Assembly: GCA_036785705.1 (NCBI GenBank)
Contig: JAWUZG010000955.1
Span: forward strand, 1-64,000
Reading direction: 5' to 3'
Source of the DNA: Acanthornis magna
Taxonomy: Eukaryota > Chordata > Aves > Passeriformes > Acanthizidae
DNA length: 64,000 nucleotides
The position numbers were made by a program, and so were the translations under genes. Under the pieces are notes generated by a model that was given only the letters and a program-made list of their open reading frames with translations, was not told the DNA's origin and searched no databases. Below, in pieces: positions 11,401 to 23,124 of this stretch (position 1 is the stretch's first letter; each line of letters opens with the position of its first letter).

Positions 11401-14400
11401 CCCAGAATTTATCCCAAAAATTCCCAGAATTTATCCCAAAAATTCCCAGAATTTAGCCCAAAAATTCCCAGAATTTAGACCAAAAATTCACAAAATTTAT
11501 CCCAAAAATTCACAAAATTTAGCCCAAAAATTCCCAGAAATTATCCCAGAAATTCCCAAAATTTATCCTAAAAATTCCCAGAATTTATCCCAAAAATTTT
11601 CAGAATTTAGCCCAAAAAATCCCAGAATTTATCCCAAAAATTCCCAAAATTTAGCCCAAAAATTCCCAGAATTTATCCAAAAAATCTCAGAATTTATCCC
11701 AAAAATTCCCAGAATTTATCCCAAAAATTCACAAAATTTAGCCCAAAAATTCCCAGAAATTATCCCAAAAATTCACAAATTTTATCCCAAAAATTCACAA
11801 AATTTAGCCCAAAAATTCCCAGAAATTATCCCAGAAATTCCCAAAATTTATCCTAAAAATTCCCAGAATTTATCCCAAAAATTTCAGAATTTATCCCAAA
11901 AAATCCCAGAATTTATCCCAAAAATTCCCAAAATTTAGCCCAAAAATTCCCAAAATTTAGCCCAAAAATTCACAAAATTTATCCCAGAAATTCACAAAAT
12001 TTATCCAGAAATTCCCAAAATTTATCCCAAAAATTCACAAAATTTATTCCAAAAGTTCCTGGAATTTATCCCAAAAATTACCAAAATTTATCCCAAAAAT
12101 TCACAAAATTTACCCCAAAAATTCACAAAATTTATCCCAAAAAATCCTGGAATTTATCCAAAAAATTCACAAAATTTATCCAAAAAATTCACAAAATTTA
12201 TCCCAAAAATTCCCAGAATTTATCCCAAAAAAGTCCTGGAATTTATCCCAAAAATTCACAAAATTTAGCCCAAAAATTCCTAGAATTTATCCCAAAAATT
12301 CCCAGAATTTATCCTAAAAATTCCCAGAATTTATCCCAAAAATTCACAAAATTTATCCCAGAAATTCACAAAATTTATCCCAGAAATTCCCAAAATTTAT
12401 CCTAAAAATTCCCAGAATTTATCCCAAAAATTTTCAGAATTTAGCCCAAAAAATCCCAGAATTTATCCCAAAAATTCCCAAAATTTAGCCCAAAAATTCC
12501 CAAAATTTATCCCAAAAATTCCCAAAATTTATCCCAGAAATTCCCAAAATTTATCCCAAAAATTCCCAAAATTTATCCCAAAAATTCACAAAATTTATCC
12601 CAAAAATTTACAAAATTTATTCCAAAAGTTCCTGGAATTTATCCCAAAAATTCCCAGAATTTATCCCAAAAATTCCCAAAATTTACCCCAAAAAGTCCTG
12701 AGAAAATTTTTTTTAAAATCCCGAAAAATTCTCAAATAAATCCCAAAATTCGGCCCAAAAATCCTGAAATTCAGCCCAAAAAATTCCAAAAAAAATCCAA
12801 AAAAATCTAAAAAATTTCCCAAAAAAAATCCAAGCAAAATAAAAAAAAATTCCCAAAAAAATCCAAAAAAATTTAAAAAAAAATCCAAAAAAATCCAAAA
12901 AAATTCCCCAAAAAATAAAAAAAAATTCCCAAAAAACCCCCAAAAAATTGCTAAAAAATTCCCAAAAAATTCCCAAAAATTCCCCAAAATTCCCCGAACC
13001 TCCCGGACCTCCCGGAATTCCCGAATTTCCCGAAATTTCCCCGAAATTTCCCCGAAAATTGGGGATTTTTTGGTTACCGATTGAGGAACTCGACGAGGGT
13101 GAAGGGAGAAGGATCTCCCTCGGAGGCTGCGCCGAAGAAAAGTCCTGCGTGCCTGACGTGCACAAAACGCAGCCCCCCCGCGCTCTGGGGGGCAAAAGTC
13201 ATCCCAAAATTCCCAAAATTTCCCAAATTCCCAAAATTCCCAAAAAAAAATCTGACGAAAATCGCATAAAATTCAATAAAATTGCCGAAATTCCCACGAA
13301 AATCGCATAAAATTCACTGAAATTCCCATGAAATTCCCACAAAATCCACCCCAAATCCACTCCAAATTCCCCAAAATATCCCAAAAATTCCATCCCAAAA
13401 TCCCCAAATCCCAAAATTCCCAAAATTTCCCCAAAAAATCCCAAAATTCCCACGAAATTCCCAAGAAATTCCCATAAAAATGGCCCCCAAATGGCCCAAA
13501 GTCCTGCGTGCCTGACGTGCACAAAACGCAGCCCCCCCGCGCTCTGGGGGGCAAAAGTCATCCCAAAATTCCCAAAAATTCCAAATTCCAAAATTCCCCA
13601 AAAAAAATCCGACGAAAATCGCGTAAAATTCAATAAAATTGCCGAAATTCCCACAAAAATCGCATAAAATTCACTAAAATTCCCATAAAATCTCATAAAA
13701 TTCACTGAAATCCCCATCCGAAATTCACCTTAATTCCCAAAAAATTCCATCCCAAAAACCCCAAATCCCAAAATTCCCAAAATTTCCCAAAAAATCCCAA
13801 AATTCTCATAAAATTCCCATAAAATTCCCATGAAATTCCCATGAAATTCCCATGAAATCCATCCAAAATCCACCCAGAATTCCCCAAAATATCCCAAAAG
13901 TTCCATCCCAAAAACCCCAAATCCCAAAATTCCCAAAATTTCCCCAAAATTCCCAAAAATTTCCCAAGAAATTCCCATGAAATTCTCCCAGAATGGCCCA
14001 AAGCTCTCGGTGCCTGACGTGCACAAAACGCAGCCCCCCCGCGCTCTGGGGGGCAAAAGTCATCCCAAAATTCCCAAAATTCCCAAATTCCCAAAATTCC
14101 CAAAAAAAATCCCGAAATTCCCAGCGAAATTCCCCAAAAAATCGCCAAAAAATTGCATAAATTCACTGAAATTGCGCGAATTTCCATCGAAATCTTATAA
14201 AATCCTGACCCAAAATATCCCAAATTCCCAAAAAATTTCGACCTAAAATCCCAAATCCAAAAATCCCAAATCCCAAAATCCCAAATTCCAAAATATCCCA
14301 AAAAATTCCCCAAAATTCCCAAAAAATCCACCCAAATTCCCATAAAGTTCACCAAAGTTCCCATAAAAATCTCATAAAAATCCACTCCAAATCCACCCAA

Positions 14401-17400
14401 AATTCCCCAAAATATCCCAAAAATTCCATCCCAAAAACCCCAAATCCCAAAATTCCCAAAATTTCTCCAAAAAATCCCAAAATTCTCATAAAATTCCCAT
14501 AAAATTCCCATGAAATTCCCACAAAATTCCCATGAATTCTCATAAAATTCCCATAAAATTCCCATGAAATTCCCACAAAATTCCCATGAAATTCACCCAA
14601 AATGCACCCAAAATCCACCCTAAATTCCACAAAATTCCCCAAAATATCCCAAAGTTCCATCCCAAAATCCCCAAATCCCAAAATTCCAAATTTCCCCAAA
14701 AAATCCCAAAATTCCCAAAAAATTTCCATAAAATTCCCATGAAATTCCATAAAATCCATCCCAAAGTCCACTCCAAATCCACACAAAATTCCCCAAAATA
14801 TCCCAAAATTCCATCCCAAAAACCCAAATCCCAAAATTCCAAAATTCCCAAAAAAATCCCAAAATTCTCAAAAAATTCCCAAAAAATTTCCGTAAAATTC
14901 CCATGAAATTCCCATGAAATCCATCCCAAAATGCACCCAAAATTCCACAAAATTCCCCAAAATATCCCAAAAATTCCATCCCAAAAACCCAAATCCCAAA
15001 ATTCCCAAAATTCCCAAAAAAATCCCAAAATTCTCAAAAAATTCCCAAAAAATTTCCGTAAAATTCCCATGAAATTCCCATGAAATCCATCCCAAATGCA
15101 CCCAAAATTCCACAAAATTCCCCAAAATATCCCAAAAATTCCATCCCAAAAATCCCAAATCCAAAATTCCAAAATTTCCCCAAAAATCCCAAAATTCCCA
15201 AAAAATTTCCCAAGAAATTCCCATGAAATTCTCCCAGAATGGCCCAAAGCTCTCGGTGCCTGATGTGCACAAAACGCAGCCCCCCCGCGCTCTGGGGGGC
15301 AAAAATCATCCCAAAATTCCCAAAATTTCAAATTCCCAAAATTCCCCAAAAAAATCCGACGAAAATCGCATAAAATTCAATAAAATTGCCGAAATTCCAC
15401 GAAAATCGCACAAAATTCACTGAAATTCCCATGAAATTCCACAAAATCCACCCCAAATCCACTCCAAATTCCCCCAAAATATCCCAAAAATTCCATCCCA
15501 AAATCCCCAAATCCCAAAATTCCCAAAATTTCCCCAAAAAATCCAAAATTCCCACGAAATTCCCAAGAAATTCCCATAAAAATGGCCCCCAAATGGCCCA
15601 AAGTCCTGCGTGCCTGACGTGCACAAAACGCAGCCCCCCGCGCTCTGGGGGGGCAAAAATCATCCAAAATTCCCAAAAATTCCCAAATTCCCAAATTCCC
15701 AAAAAAATCCCGAAATTCCCAGCGAAATTCCCCAAAAAATCGCCAAAAAATCGCATAAAATTCACTGAAATTGCGCGAATTTCCATCGAAATCTTATAAA
15801 ATCCTGACCCAAAATATCCCAAATTCCCAAAAAATTCCATCCCAAAATCCCAAATCCAAAAATCCCAAATCCCAAAATCCCAAATTCCAAAATATCCCAA
15901 AAAATTCCCCAAAATTCCCCAAAATTCCCAAAAAATCCACCCAAATTCCCATAAAGTTCGCCAAAGTTCCCATAAAAATCTCATAAAAATCCACTCCAAA
16001 TCCACCCAGAATTCCCCAAAATATCCCAAAAATTCCATCCCAAAACTCCCAAATCCCAAATCCCAAAATTCCCAAAATTTCTCCAAAAAATCCCAAAATT
16101 CCAAAAAAATTTCCATGAAATTCCCATGAAATTCCCACAAAATTCCCATAAATCCATCCCAAAATGCACCCAAAATTCCCACAAAATTCCCCAAAATATC
16201 CAAAAATTCCATCCCAAAAACCCCAAATCCCCAAAATTCCCAAAATTTCCCAAAAAAATCCCAAAATTCTCATAAAATTCCCATGAAATTCCCATGAAAT
16301 TCCCATGAAATTCCCATAAAATTCACCCAAAATGCACCCAAAATTCCCACAAAATTCACAAAATTCCCCAAAATATCCCAAAGTTCCATCCCAAAAACCC
16401 CAAATCCCAAAATTCCCAAAATTTCCCAAAAAATCCCAAAATTCCCAAATAATTTCCCATAAAATTCCCATGAGATTCCCATAAAATTCACCCAAAATGC
16501 ACCCAAAATTCCCACAAAATTCCCCAAAATATCCCAAAAATTCCATCCCAAAATCCCAAAATTCCCAAAATTCCCAAAATTTCCCCAAAAAATCCCAAAA
16601 TTCCCACGAAATTCCCAAGAAATTCCCATAAAAATGGCCCCCAAATGGCCCAAAGTCCTGAGTGCCTGACGTGCACAAAACGCAGCCCCCCGCGCTCTGG
16701 GGGGCAAAAGTCATCCCAAAATTCCCAAAAATTCCCAAATTCCCAAAATTCCCCAAAAAAATCCGACGAAAATCGCGTAAAATTCAATAAAATTGCCGAA
16801 ATTCCCACAAAAATCGCATAAAATTCACTAAAATTCCCATAAAATCTCATAAAATTCACTGAAATCCCCATCCGAAATTCACCTTAATTCCCAAAAAATT
16901 CCATCCCAAAAACCCCAAATCCCAAAATTCCCAAAATTTCCCAAAAAATCCCAAAATTCTCATAAAATTCCCATAAAATTCCCATGAAATTCCCATGAAA
17001 TTCCCATGAAATCCATCCCAAAATCCACCCAGAATTCCCCAAAATATCCCAAAAGTTCCATCCCAAAAACCCCAAATCCCAAAATTCCCAAAATTTCCCC
17101 AAAATTCCCAAAAATTTCCCAAGAAATTCCCATGAAATTCTCCAGAATGGCCCAAAGCTCTCGGTGCCTGACGTGCACAAAACGCAGCCCCCCGCGCTCT
17201 GGGGGGCAAAAGTCATCCCAAAATTCCCAAAAATTCCCAAATTCCCAAAATTCCCAAAAAAATCCCGAAATTCCCAGCGAAATTCCCCAAAAAATCGCCA
17301 AAAAATTGCATAAATTCACTGAAATTGCGCGAATTTCCATCGAAATCTTATAAAATCCTGACCCAAAATATCCCAAATTCCCAAAAAATTTAGACCTAAA

Positions 17401-20400
17401 ATCCCAAATCCAAAAATCCCAAATCCCAAAATCCCAAATTCCAAAATATCCCAAAAAATTCCCCAAAATTCCCAAAAAATCCACCAAATTCCCATAAAGT
17501 TCACCCAAAGTTCCCATAAAAATCTCATAAAAATCCACTCCAAATCCACCCAAAATTCCCCAAAATATCCCAAAAATTCCATCCCAAAAACCCCAAATCC
17601 CAAAATTCCCAAAATTTCTCCAAAAAATCCAAAATTCCCACAAAATTCCCATGAAATTCCCATGAAATTCCCATAAAATCCATCCCAAAATGCACCCAAA
17701 ATTCCCACAAAATTCCCCAAAATATCCCAAAGTTCCATCCCAAAAACCCCAAATTCCCAAAAATTCCAAAATTCCAAAATTCCCCAAAAAAATCCGACGA
17801 AAATCGCATAAAATTCAATAAAATTGCCGAAATTCCCATGAAAATCGCGCAAAATTCACTGAAATTCTCATAAAATCTCATAAAATTCACTGAAATCCCC
17901 ATCCGAAATTCACTTTAATTCCCAAAAAATTCCATCCCAAAATCCCAAATCCCCAAAATTCCCAAAATTTACCAAAAAAATCCCAAATTCTCATAAAATT
18001 CTCATAAAATTCCCATGAAATTCCCATGAAATTCCCATGAAATCCATCCCAAAATGCACCCACAATTCCCACAAAATTCCCCCAAAATATCCCAAAGTTC
18101 CATCCAAAAACCCCAAATTCCCAAAATTCAAAATTCCCAAAATTCCCCCAAAAAATCCGACGAAAATCGCATAAAATTCAATAAAATTGGCAAAATTCCC
18201 ACTAAAATCTCATAAATTCACTGAAATCCCCATCCGAAATTCACTTAATTCCCAAAAAATTCCATCCCAAAATCCCAAATCCCCAAAATTCCCAAAATTT
18301 CCCAAAAAAATCCCAAAATTCCACAAAATTCCCACAAAATTCCATAAAATTCCCATGAAATTCCCATGAAATCCATCCCAAATCCACCCAAAATTCCACA
18401 AAATTCCCCAAAATTCCCCATAATATCCCAAAAATTCTACCCCAAAAACCCCAAATCCCAAAATTCCCAAAATTTCCCCAAAAAATCCCAAAATTCCCAA
18501 AAAATTTCCAAGAAATTCCCATGAAATTCTCCCAGAATGGCCCAAAGCTCTCGGTGCCTGACGTGCACAAAACGCAGCCCCCCCGCGCTCTGGGGGGCAA
18601 AAGTCATCCCAAAATTCCCAAAAATTCCCAAATTCCCAAAATTCCCCAAAAAAAATCCGACGAAAATCGCGTAAAATTCAATAAAATTGCCGAAATTCCA
18701 TGAAAATCGCATAAAATTCACTAAAATTCCCATAAAATCTCATAAAATTCACTGAAATCCCCATCCGAAATTCACTTTAATTCCAAAAAATTCCATCCCA
18801 AAATCCCAAATCCAAAATTCCCAAAATTTCCCAAAAAAATCCCAAAATTCCCATAAAATTCCCAAAAATTTCCATAAAATTCCATGAAATTCCCATGAAA
18901 TCCATCCCAAAATCCACCCAGAATTCCCCAAAATATCCCAAAAGTTCCATCCCAAAAACCCCAAATCCCAAAATTCCCAAAATTTCCCAAATTCCCAAAA
19001 TTCCCAAAAAAAAATCCGACGAAAATCGCATAAAATTCAATAAAATTGCCGAAATTCCCACGAAAATTGCATAAAATTCACTGAAATTCTCATAAAGTTA
19101 CCACAAAATCCAACCGAGATCTGCCCATATTCCCCAAAATATCCCAAAAATTCCATCCCAAAATCCCAAATCCCAAAATTTCCCCCAAAAAATCCTAACG
19201 TTCCCAAAAAATTCCCCAAAAAATCCTATAAAAATTGAAAAAATTCACCCAATTCCCATGAAAATCCCAAAACTTCCCACAAAATCCACCCCAAATCCAC
19301 TCCAAATTTCCCCAAAATATCCCAAAAAATTTCACCCCAAAAACCCCAAATCCCAAAATTCCCAAAATTTCCCCAAAATTCCCCAAAATTTCCCCAAAAT
19401 TCCCAAATTTCCCCAAAAATGCCCAAATTTTCCAATTCCCCAAAATTCCCCCAAAATTCCCTCCAAAATCTCCGAAATTCCACCAAAATCCCAAATTTCA
19501 CCTAAAAAAACCCCAAAATTCACCCAAAACTCTCCCAAAATTCCCCAAAATTTCCCCAAAATTCCCGAAATTCCAAAATCCCGAAATTCCCCCAAAATTC
19601 CCCAAAAATTCCCTCCAAAATCCCGAAATTCCACCCAAAATCCCCAAAATTCCACCCAAAACACTCCCAAATTCCCCAAAATTTCCCAAAAATCCCCAAA
19701 TTTCGCCCCAATTCCCCAAAATTCCCCCAAAAATTCCACCCAAAAATCCCCAAAATTTCCACACAAATCTGCCCAAAATTCCCCAAAAAATCCCAAAAAA
19801 CTCCACCCAAAATCCCCAAATTTCACCCAAAAATCCCCAAAATTCCACCCAAAACCCTGAAAATCCACCCAAAATCCCAAAATTCCACCCAAAACTCTCC
19901 CAAAATTCCCAGATTTCCCCAAAAATCCCCAAATTTTCCCAAAAATTCCCAAAAATCCCAAAATTTTGGGATTTACCAGGAACACGGGGGTCTGCTCCCC
20001 CCCCACGGAGGTGACCCCGCGGTAGAACAAATCTGTGACGTCACGGGGGGGCCTGGGGGGGTCCCCGCGGACTTTTTGGGGGGTCAAGGAAATTTGGGGA
20101 AATTTGGGGAAAATTTGGGAAAATTTGGTGAAATTTGGGCATTTTTTGAGGGATTTTTGGGGAAATTTGGGGGAAATTTGGGCATTTTTGGGTGATTTTT
20201 TAGGATTAAAAGGGATTTTGGGGGTCCTGATGACGTCACGGGGGGGCCTGGGGGGGTCCCTGCGGACTTTTTGGGGGGTCAAGGAAATTTGGGGAAATTT
20301 TGGGAAAATTTGGGAAATTTTGGGGAAAATTCGGGAAAATTTGGGTGAAATTTGGGCATTTTTTGAGGGATTTTGGGGAAATTTGGGCATTTATGGGGCA

Positions 20401-22527
20401 ATTTTTGGGGAAGAGAAGAGATTTTGGGGGGCCTGGGGGGGTCCCCGCAGACTTTTTGGGGGGTCAAGGAAATTTGGGGAAATTTGGGGAAAATTTGGGA
20501 AAATTTGGGTGAAATTTGGGCGATTTTTGAGGGATTTTTGGGGAAATTTGGGTGAAATTTGGGCGATTTTTGAGGGATTTTTGGGAAATTTGGGTGAAAT
20601 TTGGGCATTTTTGGGGCATTTTTTGGGGATTAAAAGGGATTTTGGGAGGTCCTGATGACGTCACGGGGGTCCTGGGGGGAAATTTGGGGAAAATTCGGGG
20701 AAAATTTGGGAATTTTTCTGTGGATTTGGGGAAATTTGGGGGTCCTGGGGGAAATTTCAGGAAAATTTGGGTGAATTTCGTAGAAATTTGGAGGTCCTGG
20801 GGGGGGATTTGGGGAAAATTTGGGTGAATTTGGGGAAATTTGGGGGAAATTTGGGATTTTTGGGTGGATTTGGGGAAATTTGGGGGTCCTGGGGGGGGAT
20901 TTGGGGAAAATTTGGGTGAATTTCGGGAAATTTGGGGGAAATTTGGGGATTTTTTGGTGGATTGGGGAAATTTTGGGGTCCTGGGGGATTTTGGGGTAAA
21001 ATTTGGGATTTTGTGGAGAATTCGGAGGAAATTTGGGGATTTTTTGGGGATTGGATGAAATTTGGGGGTCCTAGGAGGGAATTGGGGAAAATTTGGGATT
21101 TTTTTGAGGTTAAAAGTGTTTTAAAGGAATTTTAGAAGAGATTTTGAGGAGATTTAGAGGAATTTGGGGCGATTTTGGGGGTCCTGTGGGGAAAATTTGG
21201 GGAATTTTGGGAATTTGGGGGAAATTTGGGGATTTTTTGGGTAGTTTTTAAGATTAAAAGTGTTTTAAAGGGATTTTAGGAGAGACTTTCAGGGAATTTA
21301 GAGGAATTTGGGGCGATTTTTGGGGTCCTGTGGGGAATTTGTGAGAAATTTGGGGATTTTTTGGGTATTTTTTGAGATTAAAAGCCTTTTAAAGGAATTT
21401 TAAGAGAGGTTTTGAGAGGATTTAGAGGAATTTGGGGCGATTTTTGGGGGTCCTGTGGGGAAAATTTGGGGAATTTGGGGGAAATTTGGGGAATTTGGGG
21501 GAAATTTGGGGATTTTTTGGGTATTTTTTAAGATTAAAAGTGTTTTAAAGGGATTTTAGGAGAGACTTTGAGGGAATTTAGAGGAATTTGGGGCGATTTT
21601 TGGGGGTCCTGTGGGGGATTTGTGGGGAATTTGTGAGAAATTTGGGATTTTTTGGGTATTTTTTAAGATTAAAAGTATTTTAAAGGGATTTTAGGAGAGA
21701 TTTTGAGGGAATTTAGAGCAATTTGGGGCGATTTTGGGGGTCCTGTGGGGAAAATTTGGGGAATTGGGGGGGAATTTGGGGAAATTTGGGGATTTTTTGG
21801 GGTATTTTTTAGATTAAAAGTGTTTGAAAGGGATTTTAGGAGAGATTTTGAGGGAATTTAGAGAATTTGGGCGATTTTTGGGGGGTCTGTGGGGAAAATT
21901 TGGGGAATTGGGGGGAAATTTGGGGAATTTGTGAGAAATTTGGGGATTTTTTTGGTATTTTTTAAGGTTAAAAGTGTTTTAAAGCGATTTTAGGAGAGAT
22001 TTTGAGGAGATTTAGAGGAATTTGGGGCGATTTTGGAGGTCCTGTGGGAAAATTTGGGGAATTTGGGGAAAATTTGGGGAATTTGGGGGAAATTTGTGGA
22101 TTTTTTGGGTATTTTTTGAGATTAAAAGCCTTTTAAAAGGTATTTTAGGAGAGATTTTGAGGGAATTTAGAGAAATTTGGGCGATTTTTGGGGTCCTGTG
22201 GGGAAAATTTGGGGAATTTGGGGAAATTTGTGGATTTTTTGGGTATTTTTGAGATTAAAAGCCTTTTAAATGTATTTTAGGAGAGATTTTGAGGAGATTT
22301 AGAGGAATTTGGGGCGATTTTGGGGTCCTGTGGGGGATTTTGGGTTTTGAGGGGTCCCGGGGTGAATTTTGGGGGTCCCGGGGTGGATTTTGGGTATTTA
22401 GGGCATTTTGGGAGGATTTTTGGGCATTTTGGGAGGATTTTAGGGCATTTTTGCGATTTTAGGCGATACAATCCCTGTAGATCAGAGGATCTCCCTTGGA
22501 GCTGAGGATGAAGAGCTGAGAAATCAT
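8350..22527 (-). CDS. AP4M1: AP-4 complex subunit mu (AP4M1), coding exons 1-4, gene continues beyond left edge
   Basis: AP4M1 is the medium subunit of the AP-4 adaptor, a trans-Golgi heterotetramer (epsilon, beta4, mu4, sigma4) that sorts cargo such as ATG9A. Four minus-strand exons join in frame: 22527-22470, 20071-19977, 13184-13078 and 8443-8350. They give about 118 residues of the N-terminal longin-like domain, which in this family packs against the beta subunit. Matches recalled from mammalian AP4M1 include MISQ-FILSSKGDPLIY at the start, RDV-x-LFYR, F-H-RH-GL, SPF-L-E-L-R and TLL-D-CG. The cargo-binding mu homology domain must lie left of the window. The ATG immediately follows an AG acceptor, so an untranslated exon is expected upstream. 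The gene is head to head with MCM7, as in human. The start codons are 807 bp apart. Confidence 0.9.
8444..12700. repeat. A-rich minisatellite in AP4M1 intron 3
   Basis: This is a tandem array of 20-22 bp units of the type aaaattcccagaatttatcc / aaaattcacaaaatttagcc, with no stretch of normal intron between. Larger segments recur; for example, the stretch around 9560-9990 reappears nearly intact at about 11230-11680. Four units carry AP4M1 exon 4 acceptor-edge copies. No other exon-like segment was seen. Confidence 0.9.
9040..11287 (-). pseudogene. Four acceptor-edge shards of AP4M1 coding exon 4
   Basis: Copies of the first 28-30 nt of AP4M1 coding exon 4, with the preceding AG acceptor, end at 9069, 9617, 10689 and 11287 on the plus strand. 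Each reads LVTLLRDFC in the sense frame and then runs into intron-like sequence instead of the rest of the exon. Two have CCCCAG and two have CTCTCAG before the exon start. They lie upstream of the real exon in transcription order, so they are potential decoy acceptors. Confidence 0.85.
12701..13077. repeat. A-rich simple sequence in AP4M1 intron 3
   Basis: The stretch contains runs of six to nine A separated by ttccc or atcc blocks, grading into a C-richer segment close to the exon 3 donor. No gene or exon copy is visible in it. Confidence 0.8.
13078..13184 (-). CDS. AP4M1: AP4M1 coding exon 3
   Basis: The acceptor CCCCAG|AGCGCG and donor AATCG|GTAACC bound 107 nt (35 codons plus 2 nt). The exon encodes SAGGLRFVHVRHAGLFFG, then AASEGDPSPFTLVEFLNR. 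This matches the mammalian FIHIRHSGLYLV and SPFSLLELLSR segments of the AP4M1 longin-like domain. Frame and phase join exons 2 and 4 without a stop. This is the only full-length copy; seven partial copies of its 5' end lie at 13.5-18.6 kb, upstream in the sense direction. Confidence 0.9.
13185..19976. repeat. A/C-rich minisatellite in AP4M1 intron 2, with higher-order units
   Basis: The array is made of 10-25 bp units such as aaaattcccatgaaattccc and ccaaaatatcccaaaaattc. These are grouped into larger blocks that recur (the block around 13650-14260 resembles 16790-17420). Seven blocks contain an acceptor-edge copy of AP4M1 exon 3. The last 0.7 kb before 19976 (about 19.3-19.97 kb) is a simpler C-rich variant with no exon copy. 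Confidence 0.9.
13499..18589 (-). pseudogene. Seven acceptor-edge shards of AP4M1 coding exon 3
   Basis: Partial copies of about the first 38-45 nt of exon 3, with the AG acceptor and adjoining intron, end at 13543, 14045, 15291, 15644, 16696, 17198 and 18589 on the plus strand. Each keeps GGLRFVH in the sense frame (two, at 15644 and 17198 among others, differ in the length of the C run and so shift frame near the acceptor). They then diverge after the HVRH codons. None has the SPFTLVEFL half or the GTAACC donor, so none can replace the real exon. Confidence 0.85.
19977..20071 (-). CDS. AP4M1: AP4M1 coding exon 2
   Basis: The acceptor AAAAAG|TCCGCG follows a weak pyrimidine tract; the donor is CTG|GTAAAT. 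With the T carried over from exon 1 it starts FRGD. It then has PPRPP, RDVTDLFYRG and EQTPVFL. Mammalian AP4M1 has FRGDSGGRDVAELFYRK here, so the match is clear apart from PPRPP in place of SGG. The length is 95 nt and exons 1 plus 2 make exactly 51 codons. Confidence 0.85.
20072..21100. repeat. G/T-rich minisatellite in AP4M1 intron 1 with two exon 2 acceptor shards
   Basis: The units are of the ggggaaatttggggaaaatt type with interspersed gggggtcctgggggg blocks. At about 20230-20266 and 20428-20451 (plus strand) are copies of the first 24-37 nt of AP4M1 exon 2 with its AG acceptor. The first extends into the gacgtcac that encodes DVT, then breaks off. A degenerate trace lies near 20655-20680. 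No gene otherwise. Confidence 0.8.
21101..22330. repeat. About 125-155 bp minisatellite in AP4M1 intron 1
   Basis: About nine units follow each other, each containing a ggtcctgtgggg block, a gattttttgggtatttttt block, an attaaaag motif (about 21112, 21255, 21379, 21536, 21670, 21816, 21968, 22113, 22255) and an aatttagaggaatttgggg block. No exon copy was seen. The array stops about 140 bp before the AP4M1 first coding exon. Confidence 0.85.
22470..22527 (-). CDS. AP4M1: AP4M1 coding exon 1 (start codon)
   Basis: On the minus strand CCCTCAG is followed directly by the ATG at 22527-22525, and the exon ends GAT T|GTATCG at 22470. It encodes MISQLFILSSKGDPLIYRD plus one base, virtually the same as the start of mammalian AP4M1. 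The unspliced T joins the TC of exon 2 to make Phe. An AG abutting the ATG implies a separate 5' untranslated exon closer to the promoter; I could not fix its position. Confidence 0.93.
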
Positions 22528-22965
22528 CTGAGGGAAAAATTCCATTCAGAGACCCCCGAGAGCCCCAAAATCCCCCAAAATCTTCCCCAAAATCCCCTCC
22601 GCAACTCGAACCCCTCCCGGAGTGGTTGGGACTCCCCAAAATCCTCCCAAAAAACCCCAAAAATGGAGGCCCACCCCTCATATCTGAACCCGCCGAAAAC
22701 GGAGCGGCCCTCACACCCCAAACCCCCGAAACCCAAACGCCCCCGGCCCCAAACCCCTCCCCGCGCCCCCAAATCGCCTCAGGACCCCCAAAATTCCCCT
22801 CAGGACCCCCAAAATTCCTCAGGACCCCCTAAAATCTCCCAAAAAAGGCCGCGCCCCTTTAAGAAGGGCGTGGCCAAGCCCCCCCCCAGGGCCCTCAGAA
22901 CCTCCGCGCCGCTTCCCGCCGCCGCCGCGCGCTCGGCTCCGCCCACCGTGGGCGTGGTTTTGCGT

Positions 22966-22971
22966 CACGTG
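22966..22971. promoter_or_regulatory. E-box CACGTG
   Basis: A TCACGTGG context inside the shared promoter, a typical USF/MYC-MAX target. A second copy is at 23094-23099, also preceded by GCGT, so the GCGTCACGTG decamer occurs twice. Confidence 0.6.
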
Positions 22972-23093
22972 GGCGCCGCCGCGCCTTCCCATTGGCTGGT
23001 GTTTGCCCGCCTCTGGGCGTGCTCTCCCGTGATTGGCCGGCGATGCCGTCACGCGGAGGGAGGTCCCTGCGTTGTGATTGGCCGGCCGGGCGT

Positions 23094-23099
23094 CACGTG
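23094..23099. promoter_or_regulatory. E-box CACGTG, second copy
   Basis: Same GCGTCACGTG context as the site at 22966, next to the third CCAAT box and 12 bp before the E2F-type site. The close spacing suggests one regulatory block. Confidence 0.6.
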
Positions 23100-23110
23100 C
23101 CTGCCTCCGC

Positions 23111-23121
23111 TTTTTCGCGCC
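23111..23121 (+). promoter_or_regulatory. E2F-type site TTTTTCGCGCC
   Basis: TTTTTCGCGCC fits the TTTSSCGC E2F consensus and lies about 220 bp upstream of the MCM7 start codon. MCM genes are classic E2F targets expressed at G1/S, so this is the most likely cell-cycle element. It stands directly before the TCGCGA tandem array. Confidence 0.7.
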
Positions 23122-23124
23122 ATT

